A stretch of 64,000 nucleotides of DNA from Pseudonocardia acidicola (GTDB lineage Bacteria; Actinomycetota; Actinomycetes; Mycobacteriales; Pseudonocardiaceae): positions 1-64,000 of the forward strand of contig NZ_JAAXLA010000036.1 in the NCBI RefSeq assembly GCF_012911935.1, written 5' to 3'. The notes under the pieces were generated by a model, which saw only the letters and a program-made list of their open reading frames with translations, was not told the DNA's origin and searched no databases. Shown here in pieces: positions 42,856-52,907 of this stretch. How positions within the stretch are numbered: the stretch's first letter is position 1; each line of letters starts with the position of its first letter. The translations under genes were made by a program, and so were the position numbers.

Positions 42856-43644
42856 ATGCGCGTCCACGTGGTCTCCGACGTGCACGGCAACACCGAGGCG
42901 CTGGCCCGGGCGGGCGACGGGGCGGACGCGCTGATCGTGCTGGGCGACCTCGTCGACTTCGTCGACTACCACGACCCGGCCGGCGGGATCCTCGGGCGCG
43001 TCCTCGGGCCCGAGGCCAGCGCCCGGTTCGGCCGGCTGCGCGCGTCGGGCCGGCCCGGTGAGCTGGCCGAGTACGCCCGGCAGGCCTGGTCCCGCTTCGA
43101 GGACCCGGCGGCGGTCGTGGAGGAGGCGGTGCGGGCGCAGTACGCCGAGATGTTCGCGGTGCTCCCGGCCCCCGCCTACGCCATCCCCGGCAACGTCGAC
43201 CTGCCGCACCTGTGGCCCGAGTTCGCCGGGCCTGGCCTGTGCCTGGCCGACAGGCGGGTGGTCGAGATCGGCGGGCTGCGCTTCGGCTTCGTCGGCGGTG
43301 CTCCGCTGCCGGCCGGGCTGGTGCGACGCCGTGGCGGCCCCTGGCAGCCGAACCTGCTGCCCGCCACGGAGTTCGGTGCCATCGCCGTGGGACTGTCCGA
43401 GGTGGACGTCCTCTGCAGTCACGTCCCGCCCGCGGTTCCCGACCTGGTCTACGACGTGGTCTCCCGGCGTCCGGAGTCCGGCGGCCCCGGCCTGCTCGAC
43501 GTGATCGCCCGGGACCGGCCGCGGGCCGCGCTGTTCGGGCACGTGCACCAGCCGCTCGCCGCGCGGATGCGGGTCGGGCGCACCGAGTGCGTGAACGTCG
43601 GGCACTTCCGCCGCAGCGGCGTGCCCTATGTCCTGCGCTGGTGA
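42856..43644 (+). CDS. Metallophosphoesterase
   Basis: Calcineurin-like binuclear metal phosphoesterase (262 aa). Metal ligands: VSDVHGN (residues 6-12), GDLVD, GNVD in place of the usual GNHD, SHVPP, and GHVHQP. A GN[C/V]D variant is known among YfcE-type phosphodiesterases, so activity is likely kept. Leaderless start at ATG 42856. The following SRPBCC gene begins 29 bp downstream. Substrate unknown. Confidence 0.87.
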   Translation: MRVHVVSDVHGNTEALARAGDGADALIVLGDLVDFVDYHDPAGGILGRVLGPEASARFGRLRASGRPGELAEYARQAWSRFEDPAAVVEEAVRAQYAEMFAVLPAPAYAIPGNVDLPHLWPEFAGPGLCLADRRVVEIGGLRFGFVGGAPLPAGLVRRRGGPWQPNLLPATEFGAIAVGLSEVDVLCSHVPPAVPDLVYDVVSRRPESGGPGLLDVIARDRPRAALFGHVHQPLAARMRVGRTECVNVGHFRRSGVPYVLRW

Positions 43645-43673
43645 GCGGCGGACCGGGAGGTACATTGCGCGCC

Positions 43674-44117
43674 ATGGCCGACGCGACCACGTCCTCGATC
43701 TCCATCGCCGCGGATCCGGAGCGGGTGATGTCGGTGATCGCCGACTTCCCCGCGTACCCCGAGTGGGCCGAGCAGGTGAAGACGGTCGAGGTGCTCGAGA
43801 CGGGTCCCGGGAACCGCGCCGAGCGGGTCCGGTTCACGATGGACGCCGGGCCGATCAAGGACTCCTACACGCTCGACTACGACTGGGCGCCGGACGGGCT
43901 GTCGGTCAGCTGGAACCTCGTGAAGGGCCAGATCCAGAAGGCGCAGACGGGCTCCTACCGGCTCGTCGCGGACGGCGAGTCGACCACGGTGACCTACTCG
44001 CTGGCGGTCGACCTGAACATCCCGATGATCGGCATGCTGCGCCGCAAGGCCGAGAAGGTGATCATCGACACCGCCCTGAAGGGGCTCAAGCGGCGGGTGG
44101 AGCGCGGCGCGAGCTGA
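43674..44117 (+). CDS. SRPBCC-superfamily cyclase/dehydrase-like protein
   Basis: Protein of 147 aa with a clear polyketide cyclase/START domain: SSISIAADPERVMSVIADFPAYPEWAEQVKTVEV at the N-terminus, strand YTLDYDWAPDGLSVSWNLV, and the closing helix starting KAEKVIIDTALKGLKRR. It corresponds to the Rv2185c position in Mtb. GGGAGG is present upstream but 13 nt from ATG 43674, so a TTG at 43665 is an alternative start. The ArsA-like gene follows 55 bp later from its own promoter. Confidence 0.85.
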   Translation: MADATTSSISIAADPERVMSVIADFPAYPEWAEQVKTVEVLETGPGNRAERVRFTMDAGPIKDSYTLDYDWAPDGLSVSWNLVKGQIQKAQTGSYRLVADGESTTVTYSLAVDLNIPMIGMLRRKAEKVIIDTALKGLKRRVERGAS

Positions 44118-44160
44118 CCTCTGCGCGGCGGGGGTCGATCGCCTCGCAACGTGGGGCGGC

Positions 44161-44166
44161 TACGCT
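44161..44166 (+). promoter_or_regulatory. -10 box of a leaderless promoter (ArsA-like operon)
   Basis: TACGCT ends 6 nt before GTG 44173; no SD is present. Confidence 0.5.
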
Positions 44167-44172
44167 CCGGCG

Positions 44173-45402
44173 GTGCGCGTGGTGCTGTTCACCGGCAAGG
44201 GGGGCGTCGGCAAGACCACCCTGGCCGCGGCGACGGCTGCCCTCCTGGCGCGAGCCGATCGCAAAGTGCTGGTCGTCTCCACCGACCCGGCACACTCGCT
44301 CGGCGACGCCCTGGCGGCGGATCTCGGCGGCGAGCCGGCCGAGCTCGAGGCCGGGCTGTTCGCCGCGCACATCGACACCCGTGCCCTGCTCGACGGCGCG
44401 TGGGGGCGGCTGCAGGGTCACCTGCGCACCCTGCTCGCGGGGGCCGGCGTCGACGAGCTGGTTGCCGACGAGCTGACCGTGCTGCCCGGCGTCGAGGAAC
44501 TACTCGCGCTCGGCGAGGTGCGCCGCGCGGCGGAGACCGGGCCGTGGGAGGTCGTGGTCGTCGACTGCGGCCCCACCGCGGAGACACTGCGGCTGCTCGG
44601 CCTGCCCGCGGCGCTCAGCGGCTACCTGGAGCGGCTCTTCCCGGCTCACCGCCGCGCCGTGCGGGGCATGCTCGCCGGCCTGGCCGGCGGCCGCACGGCG
44701 TCGGAGTCGCTGGCGCACTGGGACCGCACGGTCGACGCCCTCGACGGCCTCGCCGATCAGCTCACCGGGCTGCAGGGCATGCTCGCCGACCAGCGCCGGA
44801 CCGGTATCCGGCTGGTGCTGACCCCGGAGCGGGTGGTCGCCGCGGAGACCCGGCGCACGCTCACCGCGCTGGCGCTGCACGGGCTGCGGGTCGACGGGCT
44901 GGTGGTCAACCGGGTGCTGCCCGCCCCGCCCGCGTCGCTGCGCGGGCCGGCCGGGCGCTGGCTGCGCGAGCGGCACGCCGAGCAGCAGGGGGTGTTCGGC
45001 GAACTCGCCGGTCTGGACGTCCCGCTACGCGCCGCCGAGCACGCCGCGGCCGAGCCCATCGGCGTGCCCGCGTTGCTGGAGCTGGCCCGCTCGGTCTACG
45101 GCGACGCCGACCCGGTGGCCCCGGCCGCCCCGGCCCCGCCGCCGCTGCAGGTGCGCCGCACCGCGGGCGAGGGTATCGCGCTCGACTCGGAGTTCGAGCT
45201 GGTGCTGCGCCTGCCCGGCGCCGCCGACGGGCCGCTGGATCTGGCCCGGATCGGCGACGAGCTGGCCGTCACCGTCGGGCCGGCCCGCCGGATGGTCACG
45301 CTGCCCTCGGTGCTGTGCCGCTGCGCGGTGACCTCGGCCCGGCTCGCCGGTGACGACCTGCGCGTGGTCTTCGCACCCGATCCCGCGGTCTGGATGCGAT
45401 GA
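44173..45402 (+). CDS. ArsA/GET3-family ATPase
   Basis: ATPase (409 aa) of the anion-transporting/GET3 family. The deviant Walker A FTGKGGVGKTTLAA (residues 6-19), the STDPAHSLGDALAADL switch region and the VVVVDCGPTAETLRLL Walker B are typical. A C-terminal Pro/Ala linker (around residues 315-325) leads to a short beta-rich domain resembling a small heat-shock-like fold, a feature of actinobacterial members. It matches Rv2184c. No arsenic genes are adjacent. The next two genes overlap in ATGA steps. Confidence 0.88.
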   Translation: MRVVLFTGKGGVGKTTLAAATAALLARADRKVLVVSTDPAHSLGDALAADLGGEPAELEAGLFAAHIDTRALLDGAWGRLQGHLRTLLAGAGVDELVADELTVLPGVEELLALGEVRRAAETGPWEVVVVDCGPTAETLRLLGLPAALSGYLERLFPAHRRAVRGMLAGLAGGRTASESLAHWDRTVDALDGLADQLTGLQGMLADQRRTGIRLVLTPERVVAAETRRTLTALALHGLRVDGLVVNRVLPAPPASLRGPAGRWLRERHAEQQGVFGELAGLDVPLRAAEHAAAEPIGVPALLELARSVYGDADPVAPAAPAPPPLQVRRTAGEGIALDSEFELVLRLPGAADGPLDLARIGDELAVTVGPARRMVTLPSVLCRCAVTSARLAGDDLRVVFAPDPAVWMR

Positions 45403-45758
45403 GCGAACCGATGGACGGGCCCGGCTGCGGTGGGCACCCGGGGCTGGCCGCGGAGCTGCGCGCGATCGCGATCACGGCCCTGGACCGGCTGCAGCCCGCG
45501 TTGGAACGGATCCGAACGGACGCCGCGGCCACCCCGGCCGGCTGCGCGGCGTGCCCGATCTGTGCGCTGATCGCTGCGCTGCGCGGCGAACGTCCCGAGC
45601 TCGCGATCCGGCTCGCCGAGCAGGCCTCCGAGTTGCTGGCCGTGCTGCGCAGCGCGCTGGACGAGGGCGCAGGCGCCACACCCGGGGGAACCACGGCGAG
45701 CGAGCCGGCCGGACCCGCGCGGCGGTCCGTGCAGCACATCCCGGTAGACCGCACATGA
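45399..45758 (+). CDS. Small conserved protein with CxxCxxC motif
   Basis: Protein of 119 aa. A helical N-terminal half (ELRAIAITALDRLQPALERI) is followed by GCAACPICALIAALRG, where three cysteines could hold a metal, then a further helix (LAIRLAEQASELLAVLRSAL) and a disordered end. It overlaps the ArsA-like gene by 4 bp and the ROK gene by 4 bp. The position equals Rv2183c. Function unknown; close coupling to the ATPase suggests joint action. Confidence 0.75.
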   Translation: MSEPMDGPGCGGHPGLAAELRAIAITALDRLQPALERIRTDAAATPAGCAACPICALIAALRGERPELAIRLAEQASELLAVLRSALDEGAGATPGGTTASEPAGPARRSVQHIPVDRT

Positions 45759-46786
45759 GCGTTCGCCGCACCGCCCCGGCTCCTCGCCGCCACCGGGAGA
45801 CCCTCGCCCGCCGTGAGCCCCTCACCCTGCGCCGGCGGCCGGTGCTCACGGTCGGTGTCGACGTCGGCGGGACCAGTGTCCGGGCCGGTGTGGTCGACGC
45901 CGAGGGCGAGGTCCTCGACACCACGCGGGCGCCCACACCGTCCAGCGACGCGGCCCTCGAGGAGACCATCGCCGGCACGGTGCGCGAGCTCGCCGGTCGG
46001 CACCGGATCGCCGCGGTCGGACTGGCCCTGGCCGGGTTCATCGGCCCCGATCACCGCACCGTGCGGTTCGCCCCGCACCTGACCTGGCGCGACGCCCCGG
46101 TGGCCGACCGCATCGCCGACCGGCTCGACCTGCCGGTGGTCGTCGAGCACGACGCCAACGCCGCTGCGCTGGCCGAGCGCCGGTTCGGCGCCGCCACCGG
46201 CGCGTCCGTCGCGGCGTTCGTGGCGCTCGGCACCGGGATCGGGGCCGCCCTGCTGGTCGGCGGCGAGCTGTACCGGGGCACCCACGGGGTGGCGCCCGAG
46301 CTGGGGCACCTGCGGGTCGTCCCCGACGGGCGGCCGTGCCCGTGCGGCAAGCGCGGTTGCTGGGAGCGCTACTGCAGCGGCACCGGGCTGGCCACCACGG
46401 CCCTGGAGATGCTGGGTCAGGATCACGGCGGATCGCTGCTGGCCCGCGAGGCGATGCGCGACCCCGGCCGGATCACCGGGCAGCGGGTGGCCGCGGCCGC
46501 CCGGGAGGGCGACCGGCTGGCCCGGCGGGCGATGTCCGATCTGGGGCGCTGGCTGGGGGAGGGGTTCTCCCTGGTGGCGGACGTGTTCGACCCCGAGCTC
46601 ATCGTGCTCGGCGGCGGGGTGTCCGAGTCGGCCCCGCTGTTCCTGGACGAGGCCCGCGAGCACTACGCGCGAACGGTCACCGGCGCCGGCAACCGCCCGC
46701 TGGCCCGGATCCGCACCGCACAGCTCGGTGAGGCGGCCGCCGTCGTCGGGTCCGCACAACTCGCCCGCGACCTCGTGCACGGCTGA
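45755..46786 (+). CDS. ROK-family sugar kinase (glucokinase-like)
   Basis: Kinase of the ROK family (343 aa). The ATP motif LTVGVDVGGTSVRAGVVD follows an Arg-rich N-terminus of about 28 residues. The catalytic Asp is in VEHDANAAALAE, and the zinc-binding signature is GHLRVVPDGRPCPCGKRGCWE. Phosphorylation of glucose or N-acyl-mannosamine/glucosamine is possible. It is translationally coupled to the Cys-rich small protein. This gene is not part of the equivalent block in Mtb as I know it. Confidence 0.88.
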   Translation: MSVRRTAPAPRRHRETLARREPLTLRRRPVLTVGVDVGGTSVRAGVVDAEGEVLDTTRAPTPSSDAALEETIAGTVRELAGRHRIAAVGLALAGFIGPDHRTVRFAPHLTWRDAPVADRIADRLDLPVVVEHDANAAALAERRFGAATGASVAAFVALGTGIGAALLVGGELYRGTHGVAPELGHLRVVPDGRPCPCGKRGCWERYCSGTGLATTALEMLGQDHGGSLLAREAMRDPGRITGQRVAAAAREGDRLARRAMSDLGRWLGEGFSLVADVFDPELIVLGGGVSESAPLFLDEAREHYARTVTGAGNRPLARIRTAQLGEAAAVVGSAQLARDLVHG

Positions 46787-46811
46787 GCGGGCCCCGCCGG
46801 GACGGTGCGGC

Positions 46812-47363
46812 TCAGAGCACCGCGCCGTCGTCCTCCCCGTCGCCGTCGCCGCTCGGCGGGGCGGCCGGCCACAGCCGCAGCACGAGCCAGCCCAGCCCGG
46901 CGGCCAGCGACAGCAGCCCGAGCGGCAGTCCGTAGACCGACGAGACCCCGACCAGCGCCGGGTGGATGATCAGCAGCAGGCCGAGAGCCAGCAGCCCCAG
47001 GCCGATCACGGCCGGGGGGCCGAGCCGGGGCAGGGGCGGCGGGTCCGGGGGAACGAAGTGGTCGTCCTCATCGGCGGGCGCGGGATCGACCGCCCGCGGT
47101 GGCCGGGGCGGCACCGCCGGCCGGTTCTCCTCGGGCCACGGCACGTCGGACCGCGAGACCCCGGACCGTGGATCGTCGAGGCGCGGGCCGTCCGGTTCCA
47201 GGTCGTCGAGGCGCGGATCGTCGGGGCTCAGGTCGTCGGGCCACTCGGGGACCCTGCCCTCCCGGCGCCACCCTTCGACGATGCGGTCGAAGTCGTCCCG
47301 GATCGGGTCTGGCTCCGGGCCCCCGAACTCGCGGCCGCAGCGCTCCTCGGGATCGTGGCTCAT
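46812..47363 (-). CDS. Membrane protein with acidic repeat-rich N-terminus
   Basis: Protein of 183 aa. The N-terminal 100 residues are hydrophilic and acidic, with repeated Asp-Asp-x-x-Pro and PRLDD units. Two membrane segments follow (AVIGLGLLALGLLLIIHPAL and LPLGLLSLAAGLGWLVLRLW). ATG 47363 is the start. It is convergent with the ROK gene and divergent from plsC. Function unknown. Confidence 0.68.
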   Translation of the reverse strand: MSHDPEERCGREFGGPEPDPIRDDFDRIVEGWRREGRVPEWPDDLSPDDPRLDDLEPDGPRLDDPRSGVSRSDVPWPEENRPAVPPRPPRAVDPAPADEDDHFVPPDPPPLPRLGPPAVIGLGLLALGLLLIIHPALVGVSSVYGLPLGLLSLAAGLGWLVLRLWPAAPPSGDGDGEDDGAVL

Positions 47364-47581
47364 CCGGCACCCTCCGTCGCGAGCGTCCGGAACAGCCCGA
47401 CGTCCGAGTCGAGGGGCATCGGCGACCTCCCCAGATGCCGTCGGCGACGGCGCAGGGACCATCCTGACACGTTCCGTTCCCGGGCGAGAGACCCTGTCCG
47501 GCGGCGACGGTGAGCCACCCGTTGGCATCAACCGGGGGGCTCCGTAGGCTTGGGCCTCCGCGTCGAGGGAGGCACGCCCAG

Positions 47582-48328
47582 GTGCTGTACTGGTGGTCCA
47601 AGTTCGTGCTGCTCGGGCCGCTGTTGCGGCTGCTGTGCCGGCCGACGATCGAGGGAGTCGACCGGATCCCCGAGAGCGGTGGTGCGATTCTGGCGAGCAA
47701 CCATCTCGCCGTCGTCGACTCGTTCTTCCTGCCACTGCTGGTGCCGCGGCGGATCACCTTCCTGGCCAAGCGTGAGTACTTCACCGAGCCCGGGGCGATC
47801 GGCTGGGCGAAGAAGCAGTTCTTCACCGGCGTCGGCCAGGTCCCGGTGGACCGGTCCGGCGGATCGGCGGCCCAGGCCGCGATGAGCACCGCGGTGCGGC
47901 TGCTGCGGGAGGAGAAGCTGCTCGGCATCTACCCGGAGGGCACCCGGTCGCCGGACGGGCGGCTGTACAAGGGCAAGACGGGCGTCGCCCGGATGGCGCT
48001 CGAGGCCGAGGTGCCGGTGATCCCCGTCGCGATGATCGGCACCGACAAGGTCAACCCGATCGGCTCCCGGATGTGGCGGCCGCACCACGTGCACATCAAG
48101 GTCGGCGAGCCGCTGGACTTCTCCCGCTATGAGGGGATGGCCGGCGACCGGTTCATCGAGCGCTCGATGACCGACGAGATCATGTACTCCCTGATGGAAC
48201 TGTCCGGGCAGACCTACGTGGACCTCTACGCCGCGTCGGTCAAGGAGAAGGCGGCCGCCGCCGAGAGGGAGGCGGCGAGGAGCGACGCCCGCGACGCCGC
48301 CCGGGTCCCGGGAACCCGCGCCGGCTGA
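47582..48328 (+). CDS. plsC: 1-acyl-sn-glycerol-3-phosphate acyltransferase (PlsC family)
   Basis: Membrane-associated acyltransferase (248 aa) forming phosphatidic acid or a related lipid. The catalytic HxxxxD motif is SNHLAVVDSFF, the phosphate-binding motif is YPEGTRSPDGRLYKGKTG, and VPVIPVAMIGTDKV is motif IV. GTG 47582 follows GAGGGAGG; a -10 TAGGCT lies upstream. The position corresponds to Rv2182c. Confidence 0.93.
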   Translation: MLYWWSKFVLLGPLLRLLCRPTIEGVDRIPESGGAILASNHLAVVDSFFLPLLVPRRITFLAKREYFTEPGAIGWAKKQFFTGVGQVPVDRSGGSAAQAAMSTAVRLLREEKLLGIYPEGTRSPDGRLYKGKTGVARMALEAEVPVIPVAMIGTDKVNPIGSRMWRPHHVHIKVGEPLDFSRYEGMAGDRFIERSMTDEIMYSLMELSGQTYVDLYAASVKEKAAAAEREAARSDARDAARVPGTRAG

Positions 48329-48393
48329 GCCGCCCGGGGCCACGCCGCCCCGGGCGTGGCCGGTGTCATCGAGCCTCGGCGACCTGCGCCGAT

Positions 48394-48399
48394 TAGCCT
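48394..48399 (+). promoter_or_regulatory. -10 box of a leaderless promoter (exoribonuclease)
   Basis: TAGCCT ends 7 nt before GTG 48407; no SD is present. Confidence 0.5.
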
Positions 48400-48406
48400 G
48401 CCCGTC

Positions 48407-48895
48407 GTGCGGTTTTTCTACGACTGCGAGTTCATCGAGGACGGCACGACGATCGACCTGGTGTCGATCGGCGTGGTCGGCGAGGACGGCAGGGAGTTCT
48501 ATGCGGTGTCCACGGAGTTCGATCCGGCACGGGCGGGCGCCTGGGTGCGCGCGAACGTGCTGCCGAAGCTGCCCTCACCGGCCGACCGGGCATGGTGCTC
48601 ACGGGCCCAGATCCGCTCCGGGCTGCTCGAGTTCCTGACCTCGGCCCCCGGAGAGGTCGAGCTCTGGGCCTGGATCGCGGCCTACGACCACGTCGCACTG
48701 TGCCAGCTGTGGGGCGCCATGCCCGCGCTGCCCCGCGCCCTGCCCCGGTTCACCAGGGAGTTGCGCCAGCGCTGGGAGGACGCCGGGCGGCCGCCGCTGC
48801 CGCCGCCCAGCTCCGACGCCCACGACGCGCTCGCCGACGCCCGGCTCAACCTGCGGCGGTGGGAGGCGATCGACGCGGCGGTCGCCGCCCGGTGA
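48407..48895 (+). CDS. RNase T-like 3'-5' exoribonuclease
   Basis: Small DEDDh nuclease (162 aa) matching Rv2179c, whose structure shows a single exonuclease domain. First acidic motif FFYDCEFIEDG (residues 3-13), second AAYDHVAL, third SDAHDALADARLN with the HxxxxxD arrangement. Leaderless start. RNA 3'-end trimming is the expected role. GPGG small membrane gene lies convergent, 34 bp after its stop. Confidence 0.9.
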   Translation: MRFFYDCEFIEDGTTIDLVSIGVVGEDGREFYAVSTEFDPARAGAWVRANVLPKLPSPADRAWCSRAQIRSGLLEFLTSAPGEVELWAWIAAYDHVALCQLWGAMPALPRALPRFTRELRQRWEDAGRPPLPPPSSDAHDALADARLNLRRWEAIDAAVAAR

Positions 48896-48929
48896 GGACG
48901 GACCCACCGGGCGTCGCGCGGCGCGCCGG

Positions 48930-50629
<1,700 letters not shown>

Positions 50630-50632
<3 letters not shown>

Positions 50633-50650
50633 CCCGCGACTCGCGGGTCA
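50630..50650. terminator. Hairpin made of both stop codons between aroG and pknL
   Basis: The 10-bp arms 50630-50639 and 50641-50650 are perfect inverted copies around C 50640. The left arm begins with the aroG TGA; the right arm ends with the pknL stop on the other strand. It can serve both transcripts, but only with the innermost bases unpaired as a loop. Confidence 0.7.
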
Positions 50651-52474
50651 GAGGATCGTGAGGACGACCGGGGTCCCCGGCGGTACCTCGGATCCCGCGG
50701 ACGGGCTCTGCCCGACCACGCGTCCGTTGTCCCGGCCACTCCCGCGGCCGAAGGGGAAGGCCGACTCCAGCTGGGTGGAGAGGCCGACCTCGTTCAGCAT
50801 CTCGGCGGCGTCGCGGGCCTTCTCGCCGATGACGAACGGGACCTGCACCTGCTGCGGGGGCGGCGGGGGCGCGGCGCCGCGGCTGATCACGAGCGTGACG
50901 GAGCCGCCGATCGGCAACTGCGTGCCCGCCGCCGGATCGGTCCGGATGACGGCGCCCTCGGGCACGGTGGAGCTGAACTCGGTGGCACCGGTGGCCTGCA
51001 CCGGGGTGAGGTCGGCGGACCGCACCGTCTGCTCGGCGGCCGCGACGGTCGCACCGGGGGCCACGGCGGGCACGACGGGCCGGCCGGTCGAGACGACCAG
51101 CTTGACCTGGCTGCCGCGCAGCAGCCGCGACTGCGGCGCGGGATCGGCGGCGGAGACGACGTCCGTGGCGACCGAGTCGTGGTGGGCCTCGGTCACCGAG
51201 ACGACGAGGTCCGATTCGGCGATCAGCTTCTCGGCGGCCGCACGGTTCAGCCCCACCACCGACGGCATCGCGGTCCAGCGGCCGGTACCCAGCCACCAGG
51301 CCGCGGTGGCGACCAGCATCCCCAGCACCAGGATCACGGCGATCCACACCGCGAAGATGCGCCTGCTGCGGCGCCGGGCCACCCGATGGTCCGCGCGACC
51401 CGCGGCGGGGATGGGCGTGTGCCGCGTCGAGCCCGGTGTCGCCTCCAGGTCCACCGGGCGGCTCAGCGCGCGGGTGCCGCCGGGGCCCGGCGGGCCGGCC
51501 GCGGACCAGTCCGGGACGGGCTCGACGCTGGTGCCACCGGGCACCCGGCGCGGCCCCGCGGGGACGGTGTCCTGCTCGTCGATCGGGCGGGGCGGAGGCA
51601 CCGGTACGGGCACCCGGGGCACTCGGAGACGGTCGCGTACCCGGCGCAGCTCGGCGAGGAACGCGGCGGCGTCGGCCGGGCGGGCGGCGGGGTCGCGGCG
51701 GGTGGCGCGCTGGACCAGCGCGTCGAGCTCCGGGGGTACCTCGGTCGCGGTCTGCGACGGGGCCGGGACGTCCTCGTTCACGTGCCGGTAGGCCACCGAG
51801 ATCGCCGTGTCGCCGGTGAAGGGCGGCGCGCCGGTGAGCAGTTCGTAGAGCAGCACTCCGGTGGCGTAGACGTCGCTGCGTGCGTCGGCGGAGCCGGTGG
51901 CGACCTGCTCGGGGGACAGGTAGGCCATCGTTCCCATGATCATCCCGGCGTGGCTGGCGCCGGCCTGCGCGGCCGCGGTGACCAGTCCGAAGTCGGCGAC
52001 CTTGACCTCGCCGGTCCGGCTGATCAGCACGTTCTCGGGCTTGACGTCCCGATGCACCAGCCCGAGCCGGTGCGCCTCGGCCAGCCCGGCCAGCACCGGT
52101 TCGAGCACCGCGAACGCGGCCGGGACGCCGACGGCACCCCGGGCGCGCAGCACGTCGCGCAGCGTGCCGCCCTCGACGAGCTCCATGACCAGGAACAGCG
52201 TGGGCTCGGGGCCGCTGTGGTCGTCGCCCTGGTCGTGCACGTCGATCACGGCGGGGTGGTCGATCCGCGCCGCCGACCGGGCCTCCCGCTCGAACCGCAC
52301 CCGGAACGTCGGGTCGGCGGCCATCCGCGGGTCCATCACCTTGATCGCCACGGGCCGGTCCAGCCGGGTGTCGGTGCCGCGGTAGACGGTGGACATCCCG
52401 CCGCGGGCGATCACCGGCCCGACCCGGTAGCGCGCGTCGAGCAGCGCGCCGACAGCGCCGGTGGGGGCGTTCAC
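50648..52474 (-). CDS. pknL: Serine/threonine protein kinase with PASTA domains (PknL)
   Basis: Receptor-like kinase (608 aa). The kinase domain (about residues 12-275) has the glycine loop RGGMSTVYRG, the ATP-lysine in VAIKVMD, HRDVKPENVL, DFGLVTAAA, and GTMAYLSPEQ. A Pro-rich juxtamembrane region leads to one membrane helix (IFAVWIAVILVLGMLVATAAWWL) and three PASTA repeats outside the cell, which bind peptidoglycan fragments. GTG 52474 is leaderless. The neighbour at 52542 matches Rv2175c, a known PknL substrate in Mtb. Mtb PknL itself lacks PASTA repeats. Confidence 0.94.
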   Translation of the reverse strand: MNAPTGAVGALLDARYRVGPVIARGGMSTVYRGTDTRLDRPVAIKVMDPRMAADPTFRVRFEREARSAARIDHPAVIDVHDQGDDHSGPEPTLFLVMELVEGGTLRDVLRARGAVGVPAAFAVLEPVLAGLAEAHRLGLVHRDVKPENVLISRTGEVKVADFGLVTAAAQAGASHAGMIMGTMAYLSPEQVATGSADARSDVYATGVLLYELLTGAPPFTGDTAISVAYRHVNEDVPAPSQTATEVPPELDALVQRATRRDPAARPADAAAFLAELRRVRDRLRVPRVPVPVPPPRPIDEQDTVPAGPRRVPGGTSVEPVPDWSAAGPPGPGGTRALSRPVDLEATPGSTRHTPIPAAGRADHRVARRRSRRIFAVWIAVILVLGMLVATAAWWLGTGRWTAMPSVVGLNRAAAEKLIAESDLVVSVTEAHHDSVATDVVSAADPAPQSRLLRGSQVKLVVSTGRPVVPAVAPGATVAAAEQTVRSADLTPVQATGATEFSSTVPEGAVIRTDPAAGTQLPIGGSVTLVISRGAAPPPPPQQVQVPFVIGEKARDAAEMLNEVGLSTQLESAFPFGRGSGRDNGRVVGQSPSAGSEVPPGTPVVLTIL

Positions 52475-52481
52475 ACCGACG

Positions 52482-52487
52482 ACGTTA
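52482..52487 (-). promoter_or_regulatory. -10 box of a leaderless promoter (pknL)
   Basis: TAACGT on the minus strand ends 7 nt before GTG 52474; no SD is present. Confidence 0.5.
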
Positions 52488-52541
52488 CCGCCCGCCCGGA
52501 GGCTGCCCCGACGCCCCGGTGCTGTGAGAGGGTGTGCGCTT

Positions 52542-52907
52542 GTGAGTGAGGTGTCGGGCGCCCCCGCGGCGCTATCCGAGGACGTGGCGATGCTCCCGGT
52601 CGCCGAGGTGGCGCAGCTGCTGTCCATCTCCGTGAGCCGAGTACACCAACTGGTTCGCGACGGTCAGCTGCTCTCGCTGCGCCGTGACGGCGTCACAGTG
52701 GTGCCGGCCGACTTCATGGACGGCTCGGCCGTCGTGAAGGGCCTGGCCGGGACGATCACGGTGCTGCGCGACGGCGGCTACCACGACGACGACATCCTGC
52801 GTTGGTTGTTCACCGACGACGAGTCGCTGCCCGGCGCCCCGATCGCTGCGCTGCGCGCCGGCCGTCACAAGGAGGTCAAGCGCCGGGCCCAGGCCATGGC
52901 GTTCTAG
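52542..52907 (+). CDS. Rv2175c-like DNA-binding protein, PknL partner
   Basis: Winged-helix DNA-binding protein (121 aa). The helix-turn-helix is [28 protein letters not shown] (about residues 17-44); a domain with [17 protein letters not shown] follows. Mtb Rv2175c is phosphorylated by the neighbouring kinase PknL, which abolishes DNA binding; the divergent pair is conserved here, so the same link is likely. The phosphosite threonine near the N-terminus of Rv2175c is not obviously present in this sequence. GTG 52542 start. Confidence 0.88.
   Translation: MSEVSGAPAALSEDVAMLPVAEVAQLLSISVSRVHQLVRDGQLLSLRRDGVTVVPADFMDGSAVVKGLAGTITVLRDGGYHDDDILRWLFTDDESLPGAPIAALRAGRHKEVKRRAQAMAF

Noticed and set aside
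44173-45402. Arsenic resistance operon
   Set aside because: The ArsA-type ATPase is not accompanied by arsB, arsC, arsR or acr3; the context is the conserved Rv2184c block.
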